A stretch of 64,000 nucleotides of DNA from Bacillus sp. es.036 (GCF_002563635.1 NZ_PDIZ01000001.1:1488001-1552000), one strand, 5' to 3'; positions 1-12,503 are shown, counted from the stretch's first letter. Translations and numbers: made by a program. The notes: a model not told the origin generated them from the letters alone.

Positions 1-272
1 AAACAGAAAAAGCATTACTTGCGGGTACAGCATGCCTGAAAGCCTGTGCAGATGCAGGAGGATCCATTACAGGTGAGCATGGGGTTGGAATAGAGAAAAA
101 AGAAGAAATGCGATTTATTTTTAGCGATGAAGAACTTGAAGCTCAAACTTCCATCAGAGACGTATTTAATCCCAATAACTTATTGAATCAAGGAAAGCTT
201 TTCCCAACTCCAAGCAGATGTATGGATATTAAAAAGGTGGTCAATGAAACTTCACTTACAAAATCAACATAA
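1..272 (+). CDS. FAD-linked oxidase, GlcD-like C-terminus (partial)
   Basis: The window opens inside this gene. The frame starts at base 3 and ends at TAA 270-272. The visible 89 residues carry the GSITGEHGVG block, typical of the C-terminal domain of FAD-linked 2-hydroxyacid oxidases (GlcD / D-lactate dehydrogenase type), followed by the usual PNNLLNQGKLFP ending. Such enzymes oxidise glycolate or D-lactate to the 2-oxoacid. The next gene starts 13 bases after the stop, and a lactate/glycolate permease follows, so an operon for hydroxyacid use is likely. The FAD-binding half lies outside the window, so glycolate and D-lactate cannot be told apart. Confidence 0.85.
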   Translation, partial: TEKALLAGTACLKACADAGGSITGEHGVGIEKKEEMRFIFSDEELEAQTSIRDVFNPNNLLNQGKLFPTPSRCMDIKKVVNETSLTKST

Positions 273-285
273 AGGAGCTATTAAT

Positions 286-1071
286 ATGAAATTTGGTAGA
301 TTTAATTACAAGGATAAGATTCAATTTGGTGTAATCGAAAAGAATAATGTCACGGTAATTGAAGGAAACCCACTTACGAATTGGTCCTATACAAGTGAGA
401 AAGTCTCATTAGATGACATTGAGCTACTTGCTCCAATTGCACCAAAGAACATTATAGGAATTGGGGCGAACTACGTCGATAATAAACAATCACTCCCCAA
501 TCAAATCCCTGAGATGCCAGTGTTTTTCTTCAAGCCAGCAACCTCAGTGATTGGACCTAGTGAACAGGTGATCATTCCAGATCAACTACACGAAATAAAA
601 TTCGAGTCTGAACTTGCGGTAATAATTGGGAAAGAAGCGAAGAATATCGACAAAGAAAACGCACTTGACTACGTTTTTGGCTACACTGTCGGAAACGATG
701 TAACAGCACCTCAATTTTTCCATGAAAATGGTCACTGGACGCTTGGAAAATCTTTCGACACATTTACGCCGCTAGGACCCGTTATTGAAACAGAATTAGA
801 CCCTTATGACATTCACGTAACAGCAAAGGTAAACGGGGACTTGAAACAAAACAGTCCAACAGAGTGGATGATTGTTCCGATAAAAGAAATGATTGCTTAT
901 CTTTCAACGGTGATGACATTACATCCTGGTGACGTGATCCTTACAGGAAGTCCTACTGGAGCGCATTTTGTAAAAGACGAAGATACCGTTGAATGTTTTA
1001 TCGAAAAAATCGGTTCTCTAACGAATACGTTCAAGCATGCCTCTACTCGTGTTCACGTCTCCCACAAATAA
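286..1071 (+). CDS. fumarylacetoacetate hydrolase family protein
   Basis: 261 aa. The ATG at 286 is preferred over an upstream in-frame ATG (244) because AAAGGAG lies 9 bases before it and the upstream start would sit inside the preceding gene. FAH-family landmarks run in order: FFFKPATSVIGP, the acidic metal-ligand block FESELAVIIG, the aspartate in GYTVGNDVTA, LGKSFDTFTPLGP and GDVILTGSPTGA. The family includes acylpyruvate hydrolases and 2-hydroxyhepta-2,4-diene-1,7-dioate isomerases, working on small dicarbonyl acids with Mg or Mn. Its place between a GlcD-type oxidase and a permease suggests degradation of a hydroxy- or oxo-acid. The exact substrate is not readable. Confidence 0.85.
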   Translation: MKFGRFNYKDKIQFGVIEKNNVTVIEGNPLTNWSYTSEKVSLDDIELLAPIAPKNIIGIGANYVDNKQSLPNQIPEMPVFFFKPATSVIGPSEQVIIPDQLHEIKFESELAVIIGKEAKNIDKENALDYVFGYTVGNDVTAPQFFHENGHWTLGKSFDTFTPLGPVIETELDPYDIHVTAKVNGDLKQNSPTEWMIVPIKEMIAYLSTVMTLHPGDVILTGSPTGAHFVKDEDTVECFIEKIGSLTNTFKHASTRVHVSHK

Positions 1072-1224
1072 TCCTGGGAGTTCTTCTGGGTCGTGCTAAA
1101 ACTAGCTTAAGATTTGACTGTCTTCAAACAGATTACATACAACTATACGAAAATAGACAGAATCGATGAAAGAAAGGAGAAACAGGTTTCATTACCAACA
1201 AATATAACTATTGGAGGATGAGCA

Positions 1225-3012
1225 ATGAGTACAGGATTATTAGCAATTCTTTCGTTACTCCCGATTGCTGCAGTAGGAATTTTCCTTGTTGGGTTACGAT
1301 GGCCAGCAAGTAAAGCGATGCCAGTATCATACATCGTCGCAGTTGTACTAGCTCTATTCGTATGGAAAGTTCCGGGCGCTACTGTTGCCGCAGCATCGGT
1401 AAATGGGTTAGTTGTTGCCGCTACTTTGTTATATATCATCTTCGGAGCCATTTTACTCTTAAATACACTACAAGAAAGTGGTGGAATAAAAACGATTCGA
1501 GAGGGCTTTATTGGTATTTCACCTGACCGTCGCATTCAAGTCATCATCATTGCATGGTTATTTGGCTCATTTATTGAAGGATCTGCTGGTTTTGGTACCC
1601 CGGCAGCAGTAGCTGTGCCGCTTCTTGTCGGTCTCGGATTTCCTGCTATGGCTGCCGTTATTGCAGGTATGGTGATCCAAAGCACACCTGTTTCATTTGG
1701 TGCAGTTGGAACGCCAATTCTTGTCGGTGTTCAATCTGGTCTTACTGCTGACGCTAGCATCACGAACGATTTCCTTGCTCTTGTAACAATGGTAGGAGGG
1801 CGAGTCGCCATTCTTCATGCTATCGTAGGTACACTTATCCCTTTATTTGTTGTAGCACTTATGACTCGTTTCTTTGGTAAAAACAAATCATTTCGGGAAG
1901 GGATTAAAGTCTGGAAATTTGCTTTGTTTGCTGCTTTCGCTATGACGATTCCATACGTTATAGTCGCAAATGTCTTAGGTCCAGAATTCCCATCAATGAT
2001 AGGGGGGTTAGTTGGACTCGCTATTGTGGTCACAGCTGCGAAAAAAGGATTTCTCATGCCACCTGCAAATGAACAATGGGATTTTGATGATAAAGAAAAC
2101 TGGGATCCTTCCTGGTCAGGAAGCATTGAAATTAAAGATATTGCTCATAAAAGTGGACATATGTCGATGGTCCGCGCGTGGACACCATATATTCTAGTTG
2201 GTTTACTTCTTGTAGCAACCAGATTGAAAGCGCTACCATTAATCGATTGGTTTCAAGCTTGGACGGTTTCAATACCTAATATTTTTGGTACTCAGATTTC
2301 GTCAAGCTTTCAGCCGCTTTACTTACCAGGCACGATTTTTATACTTGTCTCACTAATCACTTTTGTCATTCATCAAATGAATACGACTGCTTATGTTCGA
2401 GCATGGAAACACTCTGGTAAAACGATGATCGCTGCTTCAACTGCACTCGTCTTTACTGTTCCTATGGTTCAAGTATTCTTGAATTCCGGTGGTGGAGGGG
2501 CAGGATTTGATAAAATGCCGCTAGAACTCGCTAACGGTGTTGCAGCTCTAACAGGAGATTTTTGGCCTCTTTTTGCTTCATTCATCGGTGGTATTGGCGC
2601 ATTTATTGCCGGTAGCAATACGGTCAGTAATATGATGTTTTCCCTATTCCAATATGATGTTGGAGCTCAAATAGGTGTAGATGCAACGTGGATTGTCGCT
2701 CTCCAAGCTGTAGGGGGCGCAGCAGGGAACATGATCTGTGTTCATAACGTAGTTGCTGCTTCTGCAGTCGTAGGACTAGTAGGTAAAGAAGGGGACGTTA
2801 TTCGAAAAACGCTTATCCCATTTGTTTATTATGCAACGATGGCTGGTGCACTCGGTTATTCAATTGTGTGGACTTCTGAAAAGGGAATATTTAATCTCGG
2901 AACGATACTCACCACCCTTATTGGAGCTGCAGCGATTTATATCATTGCAACGAATCACTCTAAAAGTACCGCTATTACCGTTGATAATAACCCTTATAAA
3001 TCCATTAAATAA
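1225..3012 (+). CDS. L-lactate/glycolate permease family transporter
   Basis: 595 aa integral membrane protein; ATG at 1225 after TTGGAGGATG. It has many hydrophobic segments and the signature [27 protein letters not shown] of the LldP/LutP/GlcA family (TC 2.A.14), plus the late [19 protein letters not shown] block. The family imports lactate or glycolate with protons. The co-directional GlcD-type oxidase upstream makes glycolate or D-lactate plausible. A charged hydrophilic loop near residues 270-310 ([15 protein letters not shown]) resembles the loop in the second copy at 6819. It ends at a strong shared terminator. Confidence 0.9.
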   Translation: MSTGLLAILSLLPIAAVGIFLVGLRWPASKAMPVSYIVAVVLALFVWKVPGATVAAASVNGLVVAATLLYIIFGAILLLNTLQESGGIKTIREGFIGISPDRRIQVIIIAWLFGSFIEGSAGFGTPAAVAVPLLVGLGFPAMAAVIAGMVIQSTPVSFGAVGTPILVGVQSGLTADASITNDFLALVTMVGGRVAILHAIVGTLIPLFVVALMTRFFGKNKSFREGIKVWKFALFAAFAMTIPYVIVANVLGPEFPSMIGGLVGLAIVVTAAKKGFLMPPANEQWDFDDKENWDPSWSGSIEIKDIAHKSGHMSMVRAWTPYILVGLLLVATRLKALPLIDWFQAWTVSIPNIFGTQISSSFQPLYLPGTIFILVSLITFVIHQMNTTAYVRAWKHSGKTMIAASTALVFTVPMVQVFLNSGGGGAGFDKMPLELANGVAALTGDFWPLFASFIGGIGAFIAGSNTVSNMMFSLFQYDVGAQIGVDATWIVALQAVGGAAGNMICVHNVVAASAVVGLVGKEGDVIRKTLIPFVYYATMAGALGYSIVWTSEKGIFNLGTILTTLIGAAAIYIIATNHSKSTAITVDNNPYKSIK

Positions 3013-3016
3013 TCAA

Positions 3017-3050
3017 AAGCACCTGCCACATTACATGGCAGGTGCTTCTG
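3017..3050. terminator. bidirectional terminator between lactate permease and pbuX
   Basis: A 12-bp stem pairs AAGCACCTGCCA (3017-3028) with TGGCAGGTGCTT (3036-3047). It lies 5 bases after the permease stop and just before the convergent pbuX stop, so it can serve both strands. Confidence 0.85.
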
Positions 3051-3054
3051 TATA

Positions 3055-5014
<1,960 letters not shown>

Positions 5015-5049
5015 TGCAGAAAAAAGCATTTCTAGCACAGAAGTTTGCT

Positions 5050-5120
5050 CACTCATAGTCGGATCATTTACGGTGAACCGGTAGAAACTTGCAAGCCATA
5101 TTCTTGCGGTTATATGAGTG
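5050..5120 (-). promoter_or_regulatory. purine riboswitch aptamer (guanine/xanthine class)
   Basis: Read on the minus strand, the closing stem runs CACTCATATA...TATGAGTG. It has the conserved P2 hairpin (GCAAG...CTTGC), the core GTTTCTACCGG, the loop CCGTAAAT and the junction CCGACTATG. The base before TATG that sets specificity in this class is C, which fits guanine/hypoxanthine rather than adenine. It precedes xpt-pbuX, the known regulon position. Confidence 0.95.
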
Positions 5121-5146
5121 ATGATGTTCATAAGGTTATGAATGGT

Positions 5147-5176
5147 ATTATAAACCAACATCAAAATCGTTGTAAA
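5147..5176 (-). promoter_or_regulatory. promoter of the xpt-pbuX leader
   Basis: On the minus strand TATAAT (5147-5152) lies 18 bases downstream of TTTACA (5171-5176), about 27 bases before the aptamer. This resembles a SigA promoter. Confidence 0.6.
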
Positions 5177-5273
5177 GAAAAACTTAACAATACTAGATTG
5201 AGAACACATTTATGTTCGTGTTTTGCACAACTAATCTAAGTTAACTGCTAATTATTAGTATTCCATCCATTAG

Positions 5274-5303
5274 AAGGCCGGATTCATTGAATCCGGCCTT
5301 TGT
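5274..5303 (-). terminator. terminator after luciferase-like gene
   Basis: A perfect hairpin AAGGCCGGATTC/GAATCCGGCCTT lies just beyond the stop of the minus-strand gene at 5314. Confidence 0.75.
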
Positions 5304-5313
5304 TAGGTTTAAT

Positions 5314-6330
5314 TTAACCCTTCGTTATGTCAGAAAGAAGTTTGTAAGACTTCTTCCTTTTCTCGTGATCATAGATTGATGAAATAACCATCATTTCATC
5401 CGCTTGAGTCTCATCAAGGAACTCTTGCATTTTCTTTTCAACGGTTTCCGGTCCACCTACAATGGAAGTGGCGAGCTGTTGATGAAGAGCTGCTAATTCA
5501 TATTCACTAGCATTCAATTTCTCAACTGGCGGCTGCATGGGTGCTTCGTGATTGCGAATTAAGTTAAGGAACTGCTGTTGAAGCGTTGTAGCTAGGAAGT
5601 TAGCCTCTTCATCAGTATCTGCCACAATTACATTGACGCCTACCATTGCGTAAGGCTCATCCAATACTTTTGAAGGCTTAAAATGACTTCGATAAGTTTC
5701 TAAAGCACTAATTGTATTTTTTGGTGAGAAATGACTAGCGAATGAATAAGGTAGACCTAGTTCTCCAGCAAGCTGAGCACTATATAAACTTGATCCAAGT
5801 AGCCAAATTGGAATATCTAATCCTTCACCAGGAACGGCTCGAACAGGAGAAGTACCCTGACTTAATGTAGGATCGAAGTAAGATCGTAGTTCACCGAGTA
5901 GATCTGGGAAGTCCTGCCCCATTGATCCTTGTCCTCGTCTTAAAGCGAATGCAGTTCGCTGGTCAGTACCTGGGGCACGACCGAGACCTAGATCAATTCG
6001 GCCTGGGAAGAGTGATTCTAGTGTTCCAAATTGTTCCGCAATAACAAGTGGTGAATGATTCGGAAGCATAACGCCACCTGAACCGACGCGAAGAGTGGAC
6101 GTTCCTGCAGCCACATGTCCAATGACGACTGACGTAGCTGAACTTGCGATAAAGGGCATATTGTGATGTTCTGCAAGCCAAAAACGATTGTAGCCTAATT
6201 TTTCTACGTGCTGAGCTAAGTCTCGTGATCGGTGAAGAGCATCTGAAATCGCACCAATTTCTTTAACAGGCGCTAAATCTAGGACAGAATATGAAATATC
6301 TTTTAATTGTTTTTTCGTTTGGTTAGACAT
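5314..6330 (-). CDS. luciferase-like (LLM) flavin-dependent oxidoreductase
   Basis: 338 aa from the ATG at 6330, chosen because the family starts near the SYSVLDLAP motif and AGAAGATGAACGT precedes it; an in-frame ATG at 6387 would add 19 lysine-rich residues. The protein has the LLM-class core: [47 protein letters not shown] and [15 protein letters not shown]. It belongs to the group that includes Bacillus YceB/YwcH. The family uses reduced FMN supplied by a partner reductase. Substrate unknown. Monocistronic, with its own terminator. Confidence 0.85.
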   Translation of the reverse strand: MSNQTKKQLKDISYSVLDLAPVKEIGAISDALHRSRDLAQHVEKLGYNRFWLAEHHNMPFIASSATSVVIGHVAAGTSTLRVGSGGVMLPNHSPLVIAEQFGTLESLFPGRIDLGLGRAPGTDQRTAFALRRGQGSMGQDFPDLLGELRSYFDPTLSQGTSPVRAVPGEGLDIPIWLLGSSLYSAQLAGELGLPYSFASHFSPKNTISALETYRSHFKPSKVLDEPYAMVGVNVIVADTDEEANFLATTLQQQFLNLIRNHEAPMQPPVEKLNASEYELAALHQQLATSIVGGPETVEKKMQEFLDETQADEMMVISSIYDHEKRKKSYKLLSDITKG

Positions 6331-6496
6331 ACGTTCATCTTCTTTCTTTTTAATAGATTTCTTACTTCTATAAAAACCCAATCCCAATTCTATCAGGGGC
6401 GTCTTGTAATAGAAAATAATCCGCTCATTAACACGTATGTCAAAGGCATTATCTGTACATACTAATTACTAGAATTGATTAGTAGGAGGGAAGAGG

Positions 6497-6754
6497 ATGG
6501 AAGATTCTCGTTATCGAATCATGTTTACCTATCGGATGAGAAGCGTTGGGTTTCTCTGTTTACATTGTTTTGATACGATTGAAAAACAAATCGTTACTGT
6601 ACCTGTTTATAGTGGTTATAATGGAGTGGAGATCCATCACGATTCCATGCAGCGGTTTCCAAAAGAATTACTTGAAACGCTTCGTAATGAAAAAGAGAAG
6701 ATTGACGATGGATTCTATTCCATACGAACCTGGGACGTTGAAAATCTTGGATAA
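6497..6754 (+). CDS. small hypothetical protein (85 aa)
   Basis: A strong ribosome site (AGGAGGGAAGAGG) precedes the ATG, and a terminator follows directly, so it is probably a real gene. The protein is soluble, mixed charged, with two cysteines near residues 20-23 (LCLHC). I do not recognise the family. It is divergent from the luciferase-like gene, with about 165 bases between starts. Confidence 0.6.
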   Translation: MEDSRYRIMFTYRMRSVGFLCLHCFDTIEKQIVTVPVYSGYNGVEIHHDSMQRFPKELLETLRNEKEKIDDGFYSIRTWDVENLG

Positions 6755-6762
6755 AAACAAAT

Positions 6763-6797
6763 GAGCCGATGTTGCATGCACTGCACCATCGGCTTTT
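6763..6797. terminator. bidirectional terminator
   Basis: AGCCGATG (6764-6771) pairs with CATCGGCT (6787-6794), flanked by A-rich and T-rich runs. It lies between the convergent 85-aa gene and the second lactate permease. Confidence 0.7.
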
Positions 6798-6818
6798 GTT
6801 TATTTTTAAGGCATCAAG

Positions 6819-8456
6819 TTAAAACACCATAATCGCAATCCATCCAAGTACTCCAGAAGCAACCGCATAAAACAACATAGGCCCCATCGTCATCCGAATA
6901 ATCGTTCCTTCTTTCCCGACCATTCCGACAACAGAAGCAGCTGCCACAACGTTTAAAACACAAATCATATTCCCTGCATTAGCACCTAATACTTGAAGTG
7001 AAAGGACAAGTTGTTCATTCATTTGAAGCTGATCCGCTACGCTAAATTGAAAGAGTGAGAACATCATATTGCTAAATGTCGCACTTCCAGAAATGAAGGA
7101 GCCGAGTGCACCGATAAACGGGGCAACAAGTGGCCAGGCATCGCCAACTGCGTTCGCTACAAGTGTCGCAAGCTCCATTGGCATGCTCAGGAGATTAGAA
7201 CCATTAATACCAGAATTGATAAAAATCCGAACCATAGGAACCGCTGTTCCAAGCGCAACGACTGTCCCAACCATTGTTTTTATTGATTCTATCATTGTAT
7301 TTTTCACAGCTGTTCGTGTCATTTTATGCAGAAAGATGGTAACGACGATAACAACGATGAAAATAGTTCCAGGTAAGTAAAAAGGTTCAAAAGAAGTACT
7401 GATCTCCGTTCCGAGAATGTCTTGCCAGCCTATCTTAACGGACCGGAGCCATCCTTTTATCGGAAGAAAATCTAACCTCGTAAGCACTAATAAAATCGCA
7501 ACGAGCAAATAAGGAATCCAGGCTACACCTAATGAAAGAGAATGGTGAGGCTTCAAGTTCGTTTGGTTTACATGGTTGAAATCCCAGGGCTCATCAGGAA
7601 GAAGAAAGCCTCTTTTGGCAGCTGGAATCACGATGGAAAGGCCAACAAGCCCACCAATAATAGAGGGGAATTCAGGTCCTAGAAAAGTAGCTACAATAAA
7701 AGCAGGTACGGTAAAGCTAAACCCAGCAAATAAGGCGAACTTCCATATAGAGAGCCCCTCTTTCCAAGAATGATTTTCACCGAAAAAGCGCGTTAACATC
7801 ATCACTAAGATTAAAGGAATTAACGTGCCGACAAAAAGGTCAATCATGACAGCACTTTGAGTAATGGCCTGAAGGTACTCTCCCATTGACTGACTACCAA
7901 TGGAAGTTGCTACTTGATCTGCAACGGCTGGTCCCTGTCGAAGCCCCTGATCTACACCAACGATAATAGGTGTTCCAACCGCTCCGAATGAAACAGGACT
8001 ACTATCTGCAATAAGCGCCATCGTAACGGCGGAAAGGGGAGGGAATCCAAGAGCAACTAGAAGCGGAGCACCAATTGCAGCTGGCGTACCAAACCCTGCT
8101 GCTCCTTCAATAAATGCACCAAACAACCAGGCAATAATAATGAGTTGAACCCGACGGTCCATCGATATGCCCATAAATCCCGCTCGAATCGCATCAATCG
8201 CTCCACTGTTTCGTAACGTATTTAAAAGCAGAATCGCTCCAAATACAATCCAAATAATCGATAAAGCAATGATCAGCCCTTCCAAAGAAGCTGCCACAAT
8301 TTGTATAACTGGTATTTTCCAAATGAAAAAAGCTACGACTGCAGTAAGTAGTAAACTTCCTGGCATGGCGGTAGTAGCCGGAAGGCGTAGTAGAACAAGC
8401 AAGATAAATACCGCAAGAATCGGCGTTAATGCCGCAAAAAGTTGGAGTCCATTCAT
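6819..8456 (-). CDS. L-lactate permease family transporter (second copy)
   Basis: 545 aa from the ATG at 8456 (AGGTGAG 5 bases upstream); a GTG three codons earlier is less well placed. Membrane protein of the LldP/LutP/GlcA family with [33 protein letters not shown] and [23 protein letters not shown]. It is a clear paralogue of 1225-3012 but has no oxidase genes beside it. Import of L-lactate is the usual role. Which of the two takes lactate and which takes glycolate cannot be read here. Confidence 0.9.
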   Translation of the reverse strand: MNGLQLFAALTPILAVFILLVLLRLPATTAMPGSLLLTAVVAFFIWKIPVIQIVAASLEGLIIALSIIWIVFGAILLLNTLRNSGAIDAIRAGFMGISMDRRVQLIIIAWLFGAFIEGAAGFGTPAAIGAPLLVALGFPPLSAVTMALIADSSPVSFGAVGTPIIVGVDQGLRQGPAVADQVATSIGSQSMGEYLQAITQSAVMIDLFVGTLIPLILVMMLTRFFGENHSWKEGLSIWKFALFAGFSFTVPAFIVATFLGPEFPSIIGGLVGLSIVIPAAKRGFLLPDEPWDFNHVNQTNLKPHHSLSLGVAWIPYLLVAILLVLTRLDFLPIKGWLRSVKIGWQDILGTEISTSFEPFYLPGTIFIVVIVVTIFLHKMTRTAVKNTMIESIKTMVGTVVALGTAVPMVRIFINSGINGSNLLSMPMELATLVANAVGDAWPLVAPFIGALGSFISGSATFSNMMFSLFQFSVADQLQMNEQLVLSLQVLGANAGNMICVLNVVAAASVVGMVGKEGTIIRMTMGPMLFYAVASGVLGWIAIMVF

Positions 8457-8613
8457 TTTTCTCACCTTTTCTACGAGGTTAATGTGATCTCTTTCACATA
8501 TAGCTTATCTAAAATCACCTAAACATTAAGTGACAAACATCACACTTTAAAACAAACTGGGAAAAGAAAATCTGTTAAAATAGCTTTGAATCAATAATGA
8601 AGGAGCTGATATT

Positions 8614-8844
8614 ATGTTAAAAAAAGTCGATTACTTTTTCTATCCAGTTGACGTTACCCAGCCTACTGGGGCAGAAGTGACGTATTATTGGGAAATTAGC
8701 GTGGCGGAATACGAAGGAAAAATCTATGCGTATGCGAAGGCGGACGAATTTGGAAGAAAAATTCGCTGGCACCAAAGTGATCAGCCTGATAAAGAAAGTG
8801 CCCTTACAGTCATTCAAGAAAAATGTAAATCTCAAAGCAAGTAA
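8614..8844 (+). CDS. small hypothetical protein (76 aa)
   Basis: GAAGGAGCTGAT precedes the ATG and a strong terminator follows. The protein is short, acidic to neutral, without signal or membrane segment (VDYFFYPVDVTQPTG... early). I do not recognise a family. Convergent and divergent neighbours show it is a single-gene unit. Confidence 0.6.
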   Translation: MLKKVDYFFYPVDVTQPTGAEVTYYWEISVAEYEGKIYAYAKADEFGRKIRWHQSDQPDKESALTVIQEKCKSQSK

Positions 8845-8846
8845 GC

Positions 8847-8877
8847 AAAAAGCTAGCGAACTTTGCTAGCTTTTTTA
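8847..8877 (+). terminator. terminator after 76-aa gene
   Basis: AAGCTAGC...GCTAGCTT hairpin with a T6 run. Confidence 0.85.
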
Positions 8878-8975
8878 GCACATCGTAACCTATCCAGGTT
8901 GTTCATTTTGGCATGCGTTCGATACATTCAGGGTACGATGAAGAAAAATGGCCAACAAGATAGGATGACGAACGC

Positions 8976-9578
8976 ATGAACCAGAAAATCATAATCCTTA
9001 GCACACTTTTATTAGCGCATATTCTCTTGTTTTTAAGCTTTGTTCACTATCCAGAAACGTTTTGGCCTGTTTTTACTGTCACACTTGCGATTTTAATTTT
9101 CCTAAGTGTGAAAACAGGAACACTTTCGTTTCGAAAAATAACAATTAGCAACTGGTGTTATATCCTGATTAGTGCCATCTTGCTTTATGCGATTTCGTAT
9201 ATTGGAATAGAAGGAATCAAGTGGGTTTATCCCTCATTATTTGAAGACATGGAACGCTTTTACGATATTGTGGAACCAGTTAAAGCTTGGCATTTTATTA
9301 GTCTTATTCTAATCGTCATCCCAGGAGAAGAGATTTATTGGAGAGGGTATATCCAGCAACAATTAAAACGGTATAAAAAAGGAGACACCATTTTCATTGC
9401 AACCATTTTATATGCGACAGCCCATCTGTACTCAGATGCCTATTTATTAGTAGCAGCAGCAATAGGCGGCGGAATGGCGTGGGGATGGCTATATGAAAAA
9501 ACAAAAAATTTTTGGGTCCCACTCCTATCGCATATTCTTTTCGATCTTCTTATTCTCGTTTTTATTCCGCTACTTTAA
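8976..9578 (+). CDS. CPBP family intramembrane glutamic endopeptidase
   Basis: 200 aa with about six membrane segments. The CPBP (Abi/CAAX prenyl protease 2-like) motifs are present: PGEEIYWRG (EExxxR), ATAHLYS with the second-motif histidine, and HILFDLLI (HxxxD). In bacilli the family is tied to bacteriocin self-immunity, membrane-protein processing or unknown roles. No bacteriocin genes are next to it. The ribosome site before the ATG is weak (AGGATGACGAACGC). A terminator follows. Confidence 0.8.
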   Translation: MNQKIIILSTLLLAHILLFLSFVHYPETFWPVFTVTLAILIFLSVKTGTLSFRKITISNWCYILISAILLYAISYIGIEGIKWVYPSLFEDMERFYDIVEPVKAWHFISLILIVIPGEEIYWRGYIQQQLKRYKKGDTIFIATILYATAHLYSDAYLLVAAAIGGGMAWGWLYEKTKNFWVPLLSHILFDLLILVFIPLL

Positions 9579-9583
9579 GGAGC

Positions 9584-9622
9584 AAACGACTTTTCCTAAT
9601 GGGGAAGGTCGTTTTCTTTTTC
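9584..9622 (+). terminator. terminator after CPBP gene
   Basis: AAACGAC...GTCGTTT stem extended by TTTTCC/GGGGAA, then a T-rich tail. Confidence 0.75.
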
Positions 9623-9729
9623 ACTAATTCCTACAAATGATGTCACTATTCTAGACTAAGCGGTTGCGACTTGGTTATACTTCTAGTAGTATTAGAATGA
9701 ATGGCTAAGAATTGAAAAGAGGGTTATAA

Positions 9730-10797
9730 ATGAAAGAATCGATATACGGATTAACGTTTGATCAGCTAACTGAATGGTTGCTAGAACGTGGTCACAAAAA
9801 ATTCCGTGCCTCCCAAGTTTGGGATTGGCTCTATAAAAAACGTGTTAAAGAATTTTCTCAAATGAATAACGTAAATAAAGACTGTATCAAGCTTTTGGAA
9901 GAGAATTTTGCTATCCAGACATTAACTCAAGAAATCAAGCAGGAATCTTCTGACGGTACGATCAAGTTCTTGTTCAAACTCCAAGACGGAAACGTTATTG
10001 AAACGGTACTCATGCGTTTTCATTACGGTCAATCGGTCTGTGTGACGACACAAGTAGGTTGTAATATCGGTTGTTCCTTCTGTGCAAGTGGACTTCTTAA
10101 AAAGAGCCGTGACCTTACAAGTGGAGAAATTGTTGAGCAAATTATGAACGTTCAGCACGCCCTTGATGAAAAGGCTAATGAAGAACGCGTAAGTCACATT
10201 GTTATTATGGGAATTGGGGAACCATTTGATAACTACGATAATATGATGGACTTCCTTCATATCGTTAATTCTCAAAAAGGTCTTTGCATTGGCGCTCGCC
10301 ATATCACGGTTTCTACAAGTGGACTTGCGAAGCAAATTTACGATTTTGCGAATGAAGATTTACAAGTGAACCTTGCGATCTCACTTCACGCGCCTAATGA
10401 TGAGCTTCGAACCAAGATTATGAAAATCAATAAAGCTTATCCACTTGGAAAACTAATGCCTGCAATTGATTACTATCTTGAGAAAACCAACCGCAGAATT
10501 ACGTTCGAGTATATTATGTTGAGAGATGTTAATGATCACGTAGAAGAAGCGAAACAACTCGCCAATCTACTAGCTGATAAGCGCCATCTTTCATACGTAA
10601 ACTTGATTCCATACAACCCGGTTGATGATCACTCTTATCAGCGTAGTGAAAAAGAATCGATTCTTGCGTTCTATGATACGCTTAAGAAGAACGGCATTAA
10701 CTGCGTGATCCGTCATGAGAACGGGACAGACATTGATGCAGCTTGCGGTCAGCTTCGTAGTAAGCAAGTGAAGAAACTAGAAAACGCAGGAAAATAG
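9730..10797 (+). CDS. rlmN: 23S rRNA (adenine-2503-C2)-methyltransferase
   Basis: 355 aa radical-SAM enzyme that methylates C2 of A2503 in 23S rRNA and A37 in some tRNAs. The cluster-binding CxxxCxxC is C111-C115-C118 (CNIGCSFC). [16 protein letters not shown] and the C-terminal [11 protein letters not shown], which carries the second catalytic cysteine, are intact. Ribosome site AAGAGGG lies ahead of the ATG. It is monocistronic with its own terminator, not in the usual rsmB-prpC-prkC cluster, so a second rlmN elsewhere is possible. A Cfr-type resistance enzyme is less likely because the sequence is RlmN-like throughout. Confidence 0.9.
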   Translation: MKESIYGLTFDQLTEWLLERGHKKFRASQVWDWLYKKRVKEFSQMNNVNKDCIKLLEENFAIQTLTQEIKQESSDGTIKFLFKLQDGNVIETVLMRFHYGQSVCVTTQVGCNIGCSFCASGLLKKSRDLTSGEIVEQIMNVQHALDEKANEERVSHIVIMGIGEPFDNYDNMMDFLHIVNSQKGLCIGARHITVSTSGLAKQIYDFANEDLQVNLAISLHAPNDELRTKIMKINKAYPLGKLMPAIDYYLEKTNRRITFEYIMLRDVNDHVEEAKQLANLLADKRHLSYVNLIPYNPVDDHSYQRSEKESILAFYDTLKKNGINCVIRHENGTDIDAACGQLRSKQVKKLENAGK

Positions 10798-10805
10798 CAC
10801 GAATG

Positions 10806-10841
10806 AAAAGACGCTCACCATAAATGGTGGCGTCTTTTTAT
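10806..10841 (+). terminator. terminator after rlmN
   Basis: AAAAGACGCTCACCA/TGGTGGCGTCTTTT with a TAAA loop and T-run. Confidence 0.85.
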
Positions 10842-10929
10842 ATGCAAAGGCAATCACACCAACCATTTTTTAATGCATACACTGAAAACAAGCTAGCTTG
10901 AGTTCAACTTGTAAGTAAGGAGACAAAAT

Positions 10930-11307
10930 ATGAAAGGGTTAATGATTGTTTTTAGTTTACTATGCATCTGGATTGGATCTGGACTATACACGGATTATCA
11001 ACGTGAAAGCCTACCTTTTGAGTTAATGGGGGAAGATACAAGCATAAAGTCTGGATATAACGATATTTATATTTTTAGAGAAAATAAACAAATTACTTCG
11101 CTTGAAGTGTTCGATCAAACTAGAGAACGGGTAAAAGTATATCAAATAGATGATTTAAAGGACCTATACCCATCAGCTTCTTATGTAAAAGGAGAAGTGA
11201 AAGAAGGAAAACTCTATCTTTTATACGATGAAGGCGGAAAAGTTGTTTCCAAAAGAGTTGTAGTTGGTGCCAGAGGATCTTTATCATTTATGCCTGAAAG
11301 AAAATAA
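10930..11307 (+). CDS. hypothetical membrane-anchored or secreted protein (125 aa)
   Basis: TAAGGAGAC precedes the ATG. Residues 3-20 form a hydrophobic signal or anchor segment (GLMIVFSLLCIWIGSGLY), followed by a soluble, lysine/glutamate-rich domain outside the cell. Family not recognised. A weak GCCAAT/ATTGGC hairpin (11324-11346) with a T-rich tail follows. Confidence 0.65.
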   Translation: MKGLMIVFSLLCIWIGSGLYTDYQRESLPFELMGEDTSIKSGYNDIYIFRENKQITSLEVFDQTRERVKVYQIDDLKDLYPSASYVKGEVKEGKLYLLYDEGGKVVSKRVVVGARGSLSFMPERK

Positions 11308-11435
11308 ATTTTCCTAACAAATCGCCAATTCGTTTTCAGGATTGGCTTTTCTTCTTATAAGAATTAAGTTGATCGGGTCATCACAACAGCAATACCTGTT
11401 ATAATGGCGTTACTATTGCATAGAGAGGGATTTAT

Positions 11436-12443
11436 ATGACAAAGAGCCTTACGAACTCTGAGAGAGATCAATTACTGCAAGATCTTACATTTGACCAACA
11501 ATCATATCTTATGAATACTCTTAAACGAGGTAAAAAAACAGCTTTTGCCAATGTGATTGCTCAAAGTAAAGGAAGAATGATTCCAAACGGAGCTACTGAT
11601 GAGGAAATTGGAATGTTGCTTGACGATTGGATACTAGACGATTATCTGGATGCAGGTGCTGTCTCAGAAGATCTAAAATGCGAATGTGGTCGTGCATTAC
11701 GCTATCAATACATTGTTCGACATGTAAAAACTGGTGAAGTGCGTCGTTTTGGGATTAACCATTTCGAAGAACACACTGGCTTACCAGGTACCATCGTAAA
11801 AGAAGTTGTACAAGGTTTTACAAAAATTGATTATGAGTTAGATGAACTCTTATTAAAAAAGCAAAACGGCTCGCCTACATATGATATCCCTGAAGGTTTG
11901 AAGCTACCAACCGATATTGAAGAGCCACTTTCCTTACAACTTCCGTTACTTGATCGACAAGAAAAACGGTTAAACAGTTTAATCAGGGGTTACCGTGAAG
12001 AAAAGGAAGCGTTACAGAGAGGTAGTAATACGTTAGAGGCTTTAGATATCCCAACACAGAAAAAAGAAGACTTGCAACCTAAAGAAACTTTATCTCAAGA
12101 TGAGTTACAAGGCTCTTTTGATTTGTTCGCTGACGAAGCGAAAGAACCTTTACCCGTTAACAACGTTGAGAAACCGAAAGAAACTTATTTTGTGGGAGAT
12201 CTTTCGTTTCCAACTCAGGAAGCGATAGACGGCTATATTCAACAAGGTACAGAGAGTGCGTTGATGATTTGCGAGCTCTTAATCAAAGAAGGAAAAGTTC
12301 AAGACAAACGCTACTCGACAAAGAAACCGAAAATTTACTATGCAGTTTGCACTTATCTCGATTCTTTTGTGTCTTCTGGATCCATGTCTGTTGAGCCGCT
12401 TGGACGTGAAGATCGCATCTATCGATTAAAAAGCGGACAATGA
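11436..12443 (+). CDS. DUF3895-like hypothetical protein
   Basis: 335 aa soluble protein. The N-terminal part (TFDQQSYLMNTLKRGKKTAFANVIAQSKG) and a possible metal-binding CxC pair (LKCECGRALRYQY, about residue 80) precede a low-complexity charged middle. The C-terminal 80 residues (AIDGYIQQGTESALMICELLIKEGKVQDKRYSTKKPKIYYAVCTYLDSFV) resemble the DUF3895 domain as I remember it. Function unknown. Ribosome site GAGAGGGATTT. Followed by the S-box leader of the next gene. Confidence 0.65.
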   Translation: MTKSLTNSERDQLLQDLTFDQQSYLMNTLKRGKKTAFANVIAQSKGRMIPNGATDEEIGMLLDDWILDDYLDAGAVSEDLKCECGRALRYQYIVRHVKTGEVRRFGINHFEEHTGLPGTIVKEVVQGFTKIDYELDELLLKKQNGSPTYDIPEGLKLPTDIEEPLSLQLPLLDRQEKRLNSLIRGYREEKEALQRGSNTLEALDIPTQKKEDLQPKETLSQDELQGSFDLFADEAKEPLPVNNVEKPKETYFVGDLSFPTQEAIDGYIQQGTESALMICELLIKEGKVQDKRYSTKKPKIYYAVCTYLDSFVSSGSMSVEPLGREDRIYRLKSGQ

Positions 12444-12474
12444 TCCTGACATTTCATAATTATCAGATAAAGCA

Positions 12475-12503
12475 TTGACATTTCAATATACCAGGTCTAT
12501 AAT
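12475..12503 (+). promoter_or_regulatory. SigA promoter of the S-box leader
   Basis: TTGACA (12475-12480), 17-base spacer, TATAAT (12498-12503): a consensus SigA promoter about 30 bases before the riboswitch. Confidence 0.9.

Noticed and set aside
8976-9578. CPBP protein as bacteriocin immunity
   Set aside because: No bacteriocin precursor, transporter or regulator genes lie next to it.
9730-10797. Cfr-type multidrug resistance methyltransferase
   Set aside because: Sequence and length are RlmN-like throughout; nothing nearby suggests a mobile resistance gene.
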